DNA of 31,434 nt, taken from a virus. Location of the stretch: positions 1 through 31,434 of the IMG/VR virus record IMGVR_UViG_3300037245_004848; one strand, given 5' to 3'. Below, piece after piece: positions 5,229 to 12,907 of this stretch (its first letter is position 1; each line of letters begins with the position of its first letter). The position numbers and the translations under genes are program-made. The notes under the pieces were generated by a model. It was not told where the DNA came from. It saw only the letters and a program-made list of their open reading frames with translations, and did not search any database.

Positions 5229-5666
5229 TTAAAAACTACTATTAAATCCACAACACCAAGATTCATGCGGACTGTTTATTTTAGTATTTGACGTTATTGG
5301 ATCGAAAATAATACGCGCTGCTTCTATTGTTGTTTTAAATATCTCCCTATGTGGGATGCAAAACCAGAACATAGCTGATGCAGACGCTATTCTACTTCTG
5401 CCGCTATACTTACCAAGAAGATCAACTTCTGGCCCTTCTGGCAAACCGGTTATTTTAAACATTCCTGTTTTCTTATCTTCATCACAATAAATTGATTTAG
5501 CTCCATATCCTTTAAATATTACTGCACTCATTAAGTTTTCTTTGAAAGAATGATAGTTGCACACTTTCATTCTTTCTTGCTCACCGCCTTTTACATCTGG
5601 TTCAAACCAAACATAAACAGAATGATATCCTGATTCTTTTTCGCATGAAATGCATACTTTTCCCAT
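5229..5666 (-). CDS. Hypothetical protein with possible zinc-binding motif
   Basis: 145 residues, family not recognised. The N-terminal part has C5-x2-C8 (CISC) and C36-x2-H39 (CNYH), a spacing that could bind one zinc ion in a treble-clef or ribbon fold. The rest is mixed alpha/beta with GLPEGPEVDLLGKYSGRSR and a Cys-rich end (HESWCCGF). It lies between the RusA-like gene and the repeat cluster, in the same direction as both neighbours. The ATG is preceded by GGGG 5 bases upstream. DNA or RNA binding is only a guess from the cysteines and the context. Confidence 0.6.
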   Translation of the reverse strand: MGKVCISCEKESGYHSVYVWFEPDVKGGEQERMKVCNYHSFKENLMSAVIFKGYGAKSIYCDEDKKTGMFKITGLPEGPEVDLLGKYSGRSRIASASAMFWFCIPHREIFKTTIEAARIIFDPITSNTKINSPHESWCCGFNSSF

Positions 5667-5682
5667 ATAGCCCCCATATTTT

Positions 5683-5724
5683 ATTGTTTTATTGTTTTAT
5701 TGTTTTAATGACTGATTAAGTCAT
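5683..5724. repeat. Triple 8-bp tandem repeat and small hairpin
   Basis: ATTGTTTT is repeated three times exactly (5683-5706), then the inverted repeat ATGACT-5-AGTCAT follows (5708-5724). Both lie in the 65-base gap between the RusA-like gene and the gene at 5229-5666. No role is evident. The A-rich minus-strand reading after the hairpin argues against a leftward terminator. Confidence 0.6.
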
Positions 5725-5731
5725 CACCTTT

Positions 5732-6163
5732 CTATACGAGATTAATCGCATTAGAAATCTCTTCAATATGTATCTCTATATATGATTCATCATCAATGTT
5801 TTTAACATACTCTTTTGCAATTATTGCACAAACAACATATCTATCATCCTCAAAACATATATCTTTTAATGCATCTTCAACAAGCTTCAGTATGTTTGAG
5901 CAATCTGGATATGTGGTATGAGTTATATTTCCTGCTTTTATGTCTTTAAATCTTGATTTGGGGGGTGAGAAAAAAGCCTTAATTGATAAACCAACTGGCC
6001 CTATAATCTTTTTTACATCATTCTTCATCATATATTTTTTTGCTGAAAATCCGATGAACTGCTGATATTCTTTGACTCGCTTACTTTGAAAGACTTTGTT
6101 ATTTTCGGATGAAAATTTTGGTGATTTATATGAAACAATTTCTCCATGTACTCTAAATATCAT
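5732..6163 (-). CDS. RusA-like Holliday junction resolvase
   Basis: 143 residues from the ATG at 6163. RusA dimers cut four-way DNA junctions formed in recombination. The family core is visible at residues 86-110: PDCSNILKLVEDALKD then ICFEDDRYV, matching the usual P-D-x-D-N-x-x-K...DAL...DD pattern. The first Asp (D87), Lys (K93) and the later Asp pair (D106, D107) are present, but the second acidic position is Ser89. A GTG at 6169 is also in frame, but AGGA lies only 2 bases before it and 8 before the ATG, so the ATG is preferred. The upstream small membrane gene ends just before it, suggesting coupling. Confidence 0.82.
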   Translation of the reverse strand: MIFRVHGEIVSYKSPKFSSENNKVFQSKRVKEYQQFIGFSAKKYMMKNDVKKIIGPVGLSIKAFFSPPKSRFKDIKAGNITHTTYPDCSNILKLVEDALKDICFEDDRYVVCAIIAKEYVKNIDDESYIEIHIEEISNAINLV

Positions 6164-6165
6164 AT

Positions 6166-6327
6166 TCACATTCCTAAAAAGAATATAACAATACCGGTAA
6201 ATGTTAGTAATAATACGAATATTGAAATGCCCATACTTCCACGAATCGGGCTAATATAATCACTTCCATCTTTTAAATCAAAAAATGGAGCCGACATTTT
6301 ACATCCGTACTTTTTCGCTAAGTTCAT
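6166..6327 (-). CDS. 53-residue membrane protein upstream of the RusA-like gene
   Basis: A 53-residue frame whose stop lies 2 bases before the RusA-like ATG. Residues 1-30 are polar (MNLAKKYGCKMSAPFFDLKD...), and residues 32-52 are one transmembrane segment (MGISIFVLLLTFTGIVIFFL). The ATG follows an in-frame TAA closely, so it cannot be much longer. Its binding site is poor (GGTG), and an internal ATG at residue 11 is an alternative start. Its position, composition and exact fit to the next gene support it. Function unknown. Confidence 0.5.
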   Translation of the reverse strand: MNLAKKYGCKMSAPFFDLKDGSDYISPIRGSMGISIFVLLLTFTGIVIFFLGM

Positions 6328-6353
6328 AACAATATCACACCATTATAAATCGT

Positions 6354-6368
6354 ATGATATTATATCAT
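6354..6368. promoter_or_regulatory. 15-bp palindrome over a TATAAT box
   Basis: ATGATAT-T-ATATCAT is a perfect palindrome in the divergent gap between the leftward small membrane gene and the rightward gene at 6466. On the minus strand its centre contains TATAAT (6364-6359), so a dimeric repressor bound here could shut a leftward promoter. No good -35 box was found. Confidence 0.3.
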
Positions 6369-6465
6369 TTCTAAAGGAAATCAGTAATACTTTGTTTTGT
6401 TATTATAAGTAATCTCTTATGATAATATTTTTCACTTTAAAAATAAAAAAAATGAAGGAGATAAA

Positions 6466-6726
6466 ATGAAAAATACATGTTTTTTCCCAACTATAGCGGG
6501 GGTTTTACCCATACCTAGACAAGACGAAAGGGATGATAATAATGCTTTTTTTGCTGATGCGATAATGTATGTCATGCTTGAAAGACGCCGAAGCAATAAA
6601 GCAGCTAGAATTAGAGAAAAAGAGTTATCGTTACCGCCCCTCAGAAATGATCGTCAAGTACAACTCAATAACATTAAGAGCGGATCGTCTAGCGATTTAA
6701 TAAGGTCAATGTTTGCATATAGATAA
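6466..6726 (+). CDS. Isolated small protein of unknown function
   Basis: 86 residues, not recognised. It has a strong binding site (GAAGGAGAT, 5 bases before the ATG). The N-terminus is hydrophobic and Pro-rich (CFFPTIAGVLPIP), then comes an acidic stretch (RQDERDDNNAFFADAIMYVML) and a basic helical part (ERRRSNKAARIREKEL). It is the only rightward gene between the leftward recombination genes and the leftward late genes, and it converges on the late operon, ending 4 bases from its last stop codon. It therefore has its own promoter; TTGTTA and GATAAT 18 bases apart lie upstream as weak candidates. Confidence 0.6.
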   Translation: MKNTCFFPTIAGVLPIPRQDERDDNNAFFADAIMYVMLERRRSNKAARIREKELSLPPLRNDRQVQLNNIKSGSSSDLIRSMFAYR

Positions 6727-6730
6727 TGTA

Positions 6731-6871
6731 CTATTTCTTTTTCTTTTTCTTACCGCGACCGGCTTTACTGTAGGCAATAGCAATTGCTTGACCTCGTGGC
6801 TTGCCTGAACGTATTTCGGTCGCGATATTTTTACTGATAGTTTTATTTGATTTACCTTTCTTTAATGGCAT
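6731..6871 (-). CDS. 46-residue basic phage protein
   Basis: A 46-residue, very basic protein starting [16 protein letters not shown], with [19 protein letters not shown] and six C-terminal lysines. This plan, MPLKKG-S-KT-S-NI then SGKPxxQAxAIAxxKAG, is one I recognise from a short protein family common near structural genes of podoviruses and other phages; its function is unknown. The binding site AGGTGA precedes the ATG. It is the last gene of the leftward structural block. Its Lys-rich size suits nucleic-acid binding, but that is an inference. Confidence 0.75.
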   Translation of the reverse strand: MPLKKGKSNKTISKNIATEIRSGKPRGQAIAIAYSKAGRGKKKKKK

Positions 6872-6875
6872 ATTG

Positions 6876-7136
6876 TCACCTACAAAATATTTGAAATAAT
6901 TCGTATATCGCCCCCAAAGAAGCTGTTAACGATCCGATGAGAATAAATACAATCTTTTTATTAAAACCCGGTTCTTTTTTGACTTTCTCATTAATCTTTT
7001 TATCAAGACCATCAATCATTCTTTTTAAATTAAAAACCTCAGCCTCAATCTTGAATAAATGTAAATCAATATTCTTACATTTCTCGTATCTATCACCTAT
7101 ACATTTAGGTTCTGTAAATTTCTTTTTGAAAAACAT
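6876..7136 (-). CDS. Small coiled-coil protein with C-terminal membrane segment (possibly lysis-related)
   Basis: 86 residues from the ATG at 7136, which has AGGAAGGA 7 bases upstream; the longer in-frame reading from 7199 would start inside the preceding gene. Residues 20-55 are heptad-like ([20 protein letters not shown] then [10 protein letters not shown]), suggesting a coiled coil. Residues 60-82 are a transmembrane helix ([20 protein letters not shown]). This coiled-coil plus C-terminal membrane layout is like XhlA-type or other accessory lysis proteins, and the place after the tail genes fits, but sequence identity to any known holin was not recognised. It is 16 bases downstream of the fibre gene. 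Confidence 0.55.
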   Translation of the reverse strand: MFFKKKFTEPKCIGDRYEKCKNIDLHLFKIEAEVFNLKRMIDGLDKKINEKVKKEPGFNKKIVFILIGSLTASLGAIYELFQIFCR

Positions 7137-7152
7137 AAAAAATTCCTTCCTA

Positions 7153-8553
7153 TTAAACCCAAACAACATCGCCGGATAAAATCCATGCATTCGCACCATA
7201 TTTATACCATTTTACAACAGCACCATTCCCGTCTGTATAAACATTTGTTGCCACTGTTCCTATGGCTTTGATTGTCTGAGCGCCACCAGCAATAAACTTT
7301 ACTGCGTTAGTATTAATCTGCATGACATATCCGTAGGCACCAATCGGTATTGTTGAATCAGAATCAAAAGTTATCTCAAGATCTGTCGTTGCGTTATTAT
7401 ACGCAATCGTATGATTCATATCATCCTTATCAATGGTTATACCAGTTGTTGCAACTACTATAGTATTTTTTACTTTTGGATATATAAGGTTACATACGGA
7501 ATCTGGTTGTATTACAATAGAATGAAGCCAACTTCCTAATTCGCTTCCTGCGGTTATAATCTGCGCTCCAAGTTTAAGCTCATTTGATTCACCGTAAATA
7601 TTAAAACTTCCGCTTGAACTTGTGCTTTTTAATTTATCGTCACCTATATCATATCTTGCATAATACGCTAAGTTAAGAGGATCGGAAAAAGAACGAGCTT
7701 CGGCAGAGGAGGTTGGGAATCCTTTGTTTATATATCCCGCTATTTGCATTCCCCCTTCATTCGCAAATCTATAATAAAAATTAGCAAGCCCGTTTATTAA
7801 ATCGCCAGTACCGGCCCCTGGAACGTTTCTTTCGTTCCCATTAATATAAACAGTAGTAGAAATACCAGCATCTATACTTCCCTGAAATTCATCATTTATA
7901 ATATATACAGTTACAGATCCTGAACATATTAATGCTTCATCTCCAATGCTAGGATTTATAATTTCTTCACATTTTAAATATACTTCTCCGCTACCAGTAA
8001 TCTCCATAACAGGACAACCACCACTTTCCAAATGATCAACATTGACGTGGACTACACTTCCGCTACCTACGTCTATACGTAATACTCTATCAGTTGCTGT
8101 GGCCGATGCATTTTTTAACGTATCAAAGTCAAAAAAACTTTCCTTGCCACTTCCAACAGTAATATCAATTACACTCCCTGTATAATTAACACTAAATACT
8201 GAGTATGGCGCTTCTATATTAATATTTCCTTGAGATACCACAAGATTTGTATCTACTATATGTTGCGCATCTTGTTTGTATACAACATAAGGCGCAGAAG
8301 CAGCTTGTTCAGCTTCTGCCATATCAATACCTTTTTGTACTGTTTCAAATGCTTCTTGAATATTAGTTCCAGTATTAGCATCGTCTCCATGTCCTGCAAC
8401 ATAAAAGATCTTCTCCTCTGCTACTCTTGTATAATCTTTTATCTGAAGAGCTGTAATTTTGTTTGCAGTCGCACCCCCGGTATCGGTCTCAAGTTGCATA
8501 GTATCACCAACTGATCCAGCGACAGTTAAATCATTTATTTTTTTAGTAGCCAT
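7153..8553 (-). CDS. Tail fibre/spike with beta-helix start and shared docking end
   Basis: 466 residues. Residues 1-40 (MATKKINDLTVAGSVGDTMQ and on) nearly match the N-terminus of the protein at 12908-14035, so this is probably a virion-docking module. At 48-80 the motif FYVAGHGDDANTGTNIQEAF then ETVQKGID resembles the opening of right-handed beta-helix spikes, and the Val/Ile/Gly-rich, periodic region up to about 250 fits a beta-helix. The last 90 residues resemble the end of the giant protein at 8614-12897 (both end in a W/Y-K...W-L-(S/T)GD pattern), so the tip domain is also shared. Function by inference is host recognition or cell-surface binding. The binding site AAGGA precedes the ATG. 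Confidence 0.75.
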   Translation of the reverse strand: MATKKINDLTVAGSVGDTMQLETDTGGATANKITALQIKDYTRVAEEKIFYVAGHGDDANTGTNIQEAFETVQKGIDMAEAEQAASAPYVVYKQDAQHIVDTNLVVSQGNINIEAPYSVFSVNYTGSVIDITVGSGKESFFDFDTLKNASATATDRVLRIDVGSGSVVHVNVDHLESGGCPVMEITGSGEVYLKCEEIINPSIGDEALICSGSVTVYIINDEFQGSIDAGISTTVYINGNERNVPGAGTGDLINGLANFYYRFANEGGMQIAGYINKGFPTSSAEARSFSDPLNLAYYARYDIGDDKLKSTSSSGSFNIYGESNELKLGAQIITAGSELGSWLHSIVIQPDSVCNLIYPKVKNTIVVATTGITIDKDDMNHTIAYNNATTDLEITFDSDSTIPIGAYGYVMQINTNAVKFIAGGAQTIKAIGTVATNVYTDGNGAVVKWYKYGANAWILSGDVVWV

Positions 8554-8613
8554 TTTATAGTCCTTACTTTATTGTGTTTCTAAATAAATATTACCGAAAG
8601 TTCTCTATTTCCT

Positions 8614-11600
8614 TTAATTTGCTGTAGCCGAAATATCACCTGTTAACATATAAACATCATTACTGATTTTCTGCCAAAATACTGACCCACTGTTATAATT
8701 AGTAGCACCAGGATTGGCAATATAATTATTTGGTTCACGACTTTTAAGTGTCTGAGAACCCGAAGTCGTAAGTTGAATAGTTGCAGCATCAGTATTTAAA
8801 GATCTGTGTATCCAGCCAGATGCACCAATTGAAGTAGCATCATTAAATGCATCGGTAAACCTTATCGTCAGAGATGAAGAATAATTATTTTCGATATATA
8901 TACCCACATCCGAATAAGCCATATCATATGCACCAGTTGAAACTTGATTTTGGCTAGCATTATCATTTATTTCATACCATCGGTTTGTAAAATTAGTAAC
9001 CGTCCAGACACCGCTGGCTTGATCAGTTTCAACCGATGTAATACATAAAGATGCATTTTTTAATTCAGAATAAGTACTCGCAGCACCAGGATTATTTCCA
9101 CTGATTCTGATAACGTTAGCACCATTACATGTAACAGTAAGTTTCTCGCCACTTATATTAGTAAAAATAAAACTAATACCTACGCTTCTTGCAGTTATTG
9201 CAGGCAAATTAAACCTACAGTTATCTCCACTAGTGTCACAATTAGCATTAGTGCATACTGCGCCAGCATCATTAAAATTGAGAGTTGTAGAGGTTACTGC
9301 GCCATCTCGCGGGGGATTAATAACCCTTTTTTTCCTCCCATCTAGCCAGAAGATAGAACCGCTATTATTAATACCAAGAATAGTAGATTGATCTCTAATA
9401 TCTGCGTATAAAGTACCGCCAGAATTCACAGTAAGTATCATAATTCCTGAACCAGCAGTTAACCAAAGGGTAGCTCCGTCCTTAACCGTCACGGTTCCAG
9501 CTAATTCTCCACCTATTTTAATATTTGCACGACTATTGCTTTCTAGCGTTATATCTCCACTATAATCATTTACTAAAGTAATGGATGCGCTTTCGCTAGC
9601 AGCTATATCAAGCGTACCGATGATATCTATTCCAGAATGATTTAGATGCCCTGAAGTAATATTAATTGCCGGAGCATTACTATTAAAAGCCTCGATTCTA
9701 TCAACATGACTATATAAAGTTCCATCTTCTATTTTTAAAATAGTATGGCCGCCCCCCTTATTATCTTCCATTAATTGAGCATATAAATAAGATGCACCGG
9801 AACCAGTTTTACGCACTATGTCCGTTGAACCACCTAACCTTGAACGAATAACCCCAACATTTACAACATTGTTTAATCCTATTTCACTTAAGTCATCTTC
9901 AATAACGATATTTGGAGCATTAAGATTTATCCATGGAGATCCCCCCAAATCAAAACTAGTATAAATGCCAGAATCTTCGCAATTAACTGTTATGATATTT
10001 GATGAAGATGGTGTTAAATCACTTGCAGCATTTATACCTTGATCTATTCCAGCTTTTGCCGCATCAGGACTAAATCCATCATTATCCACGTATCCTACAC
10101 TTGAAAACCAAATAGCATTTTTTCTCACTAATCCATTAATTTCAACAAGAGATCCTGGATCAATTGAATCACCCACTGATGTTGTTCTATTAGAACAAGT
10201 TATGTGTACATTATCTCCAGAAGCTGTCGATACCAAACCATCCCAAGCTCCACCAATAGAAACAGTTAAAGTACAATCCCCTGCACAAATAATATCACCT
10301 TCTAAATCACCAATAATACTTACATTAGCAGATTGTGAAAAATCTATTCTTATGCCACCTCTACTATATTTTCCAATATGATTTATGTGACCAGACACAA
10401 CGGCTATTGAACTTTCATTTCTATTAACACAACTTAGTATTTCAACCGTACTATTTAATGTTCCTCCAGAAACAGAAAGTGGAATAGCAAAACCTGTATC
10501 AGCATAAATCTTATTTGCTTTTAGCGTTGATGTTCCAGTGCCAGTTTTTGAAATAATTGCTACATTAGTAGCGCTTACTAAAGTTATATTATTAAGAAAA
10601 ACAGAATTGTTATCTCCAATAATATTACTCTCATCAGTACTACTCTCTATATTAGTGGTAGGAGCATAAATGTTAATCCACGGTTTAGAATCCAATGAAA
10701 ATAGATCATATATATAACCATCCTCACAAGTTGCTGTAATAGGATTTGTTGACGTTGGCAGTAAAGAATTAGCTACAACAATTGCCTCTGCAATACTACT
10801 TTTTGCAGTTGCTAAACTTCTTCCGTCATTCGTCGTTTGACCAACGCTTGACCACCAAACTGCATTATCTTGCGCTGGTTCTGTTGGCGCTGAAGCCACT
10901 CCACCAGTACCACCTGTCGTTCTTATATCTATCCAGCGACCAGAAGATTCGGGTGCAAATGCAGTATCCCCTTGTTTTTGTACATACGCTGTCAATAATG
11001 GCAATCCAACTAATCCAGGAGGAGTTTCAGGAAGAGCACTATTTATGGCATCAATTTCAACTGGAAATTGTTCTCTCGGGTAAATCCAATGAAGAGCTGC
11101 TCCGCAGCTTAAAAACATTCCTTTTGCATATCTATTTGCTGAAAGAGCTGTAACATCAGTTCCATCATCATAATTGTTATTATCTATTTGAGCGTTTGTA
11201 TCTGAATCCCAAGCCGCGCTAGTATGGAAATGTCTAATCATATTGTCTGTTCTGGATACAATCTGAATGACATCCACTCGTTTATGTAAATCATTATAAA
11301 AAGTTCCAGCATCTCTAATTACATCAAAAGCGTTAGTAACATCAGTATCTTCATATACTTCCATTCCTTCCGTAACAACGCTTGGGAATACATTTGAAAT
11401 ACCGCTCAATAAATTAGCTTCCTGCGTTCTAAGAAGATCTTCATCAGACTTAAAATAAATAACCCCATCTTGAGCGCTGAATCTTGATATTGAAACTTCC
11501 GGTTCTACTGGTGGAGTAGTACTTAACGTTAGAGATGTTCCGGAAGACCAATATAAATAACTTACAGCATTATTCGTGCATGCAACAGGGCCTCCAGCAA

Positions 11601-12897
11601 CCGTCAAAACTATTTCTTGAGTTACTTCGTCATAAATACTTCCATTAATCCAACTAACATTAAGACCACCCGTTTCGGTAATTGTTGGAAATTTAGTAAT
11701 ACCGCGATTAACATTATCAATGTAAGATGGGATCATTGGATTATCAACTGGAGTAAACATAACTTCATCTGTATCAGTTGAATCAGTTGCTCCTTGTTTT
11801 ATTACCAAATAATATAATCTGACAATATTTTCAGCTTCTGGAGCTGGAATAAATATCTCACCATCAATAGAGTTTAGAGCTGTCCTAGAAGAATCATAAA
11901 CTGCCCTTCCATAAGTAATGCTCGTTATATTAGCGCCGCCAGCAGCCATAGCCATACGCTGAACACTCCACATTCCAGTTGGAACAGGTGTCAGAACTCC
12001 TTCGTCATTGTAATTATCTGGATCAAGAAAATTTGTTGGAAATATCTTTGGAATAAAAACGCTATTTAAACCAGCATCTAAATAAAAATAAGTAAATCCA
12101 AGTATTGGATTTTCAGTAATCGTAGGTAAGGTATTACAGTTTTTGTCGGTACCAACACCTTGTGCTAACAATTTACCTTCGCTTCTTTGAATTGTTAATG
12201 TACTAGAAACTCCAGAATATTCATTTCCTTCTTTATTAACAATACCTAAGTTACTTAACAGATCTGATACTGATTGACCAGTTTGCCAAACAGGTTGTCT
12301 ATCCAACGTTCCAACTGATCGTACGATAGTATTGTCAGCATGTCCTACTTGTCCAATAACAATCAAATCTCTTTTTTGTTCATCAGTAAATCCCGTTGAT
12401 TGCTGAATTACAGTTCCTGAACTATTCACGGCTAAGTTTGTAAGAGGATCAGTTGCAATATTCGTTATAACCAATTCTGGATTCCCGGGATAACTTACTG
12501 GCGTTATTACTGGAGATTCTGTGTCAGTATAACTATCTAAAATTTGTCCTTCGCCAGCAGCAACAGTTACCGCCTGATCATTTGTTGGATGAACTCCTAA
12601 CGTAAATCCAGCAATTACACCAGTTTGAGTTGAATAACCAGATGTTGTATTTGCTCCTTCAGTCCAATCACTATTTGTTATTCCGCCTTTTAGTTGATAT
12701 GCGACTCCAGTATCTTGAGTAACAACAACCATACCTTCACGTCGTCTACCTGTAGGTATAGCATCTCTCGCTGTAGTATCGGCAACAGAACGCCATCCAT
12801 CTATCCCATAGAATGGGTCAATAACTGGATATGTATCTGAATCATCTGAAGGAGCTACAAATCCTGTAAATCTTACTCCACCGGGTATTGGTGCCAT
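8614..12897 (-). CDS. Giant tail fibre/spike with duplicated beta-helix domains
   Basis: 1427 residues from the ATG at 12897 (MAPIPGGVRFTG), chosen because AGGAGA lies 6 bases upstream; the longer reading from 12918 overlaps the preceding gene. The N-terminus (VSVxDTTARDAIPTGRRREG-like: ADTTARDAIPTGRRREGMVV then VTQDTGVAYQL) is typical of phage fibre proteins. The middle is Thr/Ser/Gly-rich. Two related domains begin near residues 676 and 925 with NAVWWSSVG and NAIWFSSVG, each followed by NDG, AxxxIxxxI, TCEDGYIYD or NCEDSGIYT and a long beta-helix-like stretch. The C-terminus resembles that of the neighbouring fibre at 7153-8553. Probably a surface-recognition protein, perhaps with polysaccharide binding; no catalytic residues were identified. 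Confidence 0.8.
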   Translation of the reverse strand: MAPIPGGVRFTGFVAPSDDSDTYPVIDPFYGIDGWRSVADTTARDAIPTGRRREGMVVVTQDTGVAYQLKGGITNSDWTEGANTTSGYSTQTGVIAGFTLGVHPTNDQAVTVAAGEGQILDSYTDTESPVITPVSYPGNPELVITNIATDPLTNLAVNSSGTVIQQSTGFTDEQKRDLIVIGQVGHADNTIVRSVGTLDRQPVWQTGQSVSDLLSNLGIVNKEGNEYSGVSSTLTIQRSEGKLLAQGVGTDKNCNTLPTITENPILGFTYFYLDAGLNSVFIPKIFPTNFLDPDNYNDEGVLTPVPTGMWSVQRMAMAAGGANITSITYGRAVYDSSRTALNSIDGEIFIPAPEAENIVRLYYLVIKQGATDSTDTDEVMFTPVDNPMIPSYIDNVNRGITKFPTITETGGLNVSWINGSIYDEVTQEIVLTVAGGPVACTNNAVSYLYWSSGTSLTLSTTPPVEPEVSISRFSAQDGVIYFKSDEDLLRTQEANLLSGISNVFPSVVTEGMEVYEDTDVTNAFDVIRDAGTFYNDLHKRVDVIQIVSRTDNMIRHFHTSAAWDSDTNAQIDNNNYDDGTDVTALSANRYAKGMFLSCGAALHWIYPREQFPVEIDAINSALPETPPGLVGLPLLTAYVQKQGDTAFAPESSGRWIDIRTTGGTGGVASAPTEPAQDNAVWWSSVGQTTNDGRSLATAKSSIAEAIVVANSLLPTSTNPITATCEDGYIYDLFSLDSKPWINIYAPTTNIESSTDESNIIGDNNSVFLNNITLVSATNVAIISKTGTGTSTLKANKIYADTGFAIPLSVSGGTLNSTVEILSCVNRNESSIAVVSGHINHIGKYSRGGIRIDFSQSANVSIIGDLEGDIICAGDCTLTVSIGGAWDGLVSTASGDNVHITCSNRTTSVGDSIDPGSLVEINGLVRKNAIWFSSVGYVDNDGFSPDAAKAGIDQGINAASDLTPSSSNIITVNCEDSGIYTSFDLGGSPWINLNAPNIVIEDDLSEIGLNNVVNVGVIRSRLGGSTDIVRKTGSGASYLYAQLMEDNKGGGHTILKIEDGTLYSHVDRIEAFNSNAPAINITSGHLNHSGIDIIGTLDIAASESASITLVNDYSGDITLESNSRANIKIGGELAGTVTVKDGATLWLTAGSGIMILTVNSGGTLYADIRDQSTILGINNSGSIFWLDGRKKRVINPPRDGAVTSTTLNFNDAGAVCTNANCDTSGDNCRFNLPAITARSVGISFIFTNISGEKLTVTCNGANVIRISGNNPGAASTYSELKNASLCITSVETDQASGVWTVTNFTNRWYEINDNASQNQVSTGAYDMAYSDVGIYIENNYSSSLTIRFTDAFNDATSIGASGWIHRSLNTDAATIQLTTSGSQTLKSREPNNYIANPGATNYNSGSVFWQKISNDVYMLTGDISATAN

Positions 12898-12907
12898 ATT
12901 TATTCTC

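Noticed and set aside
7137-7199. Upstream start of the coiled-coil membrane protein
   Set aside because: It lies within the fibre gene's last codons in another frame, and the ATG at 7136 has AGGAAGGA.
10782-11153. Plus-strand open frame of 123 codons inside the giant fibre gene
   Set aside because: Shadow frame with low-complexity Leu-rich translation and no binding site; the minus-strand gene is clear.
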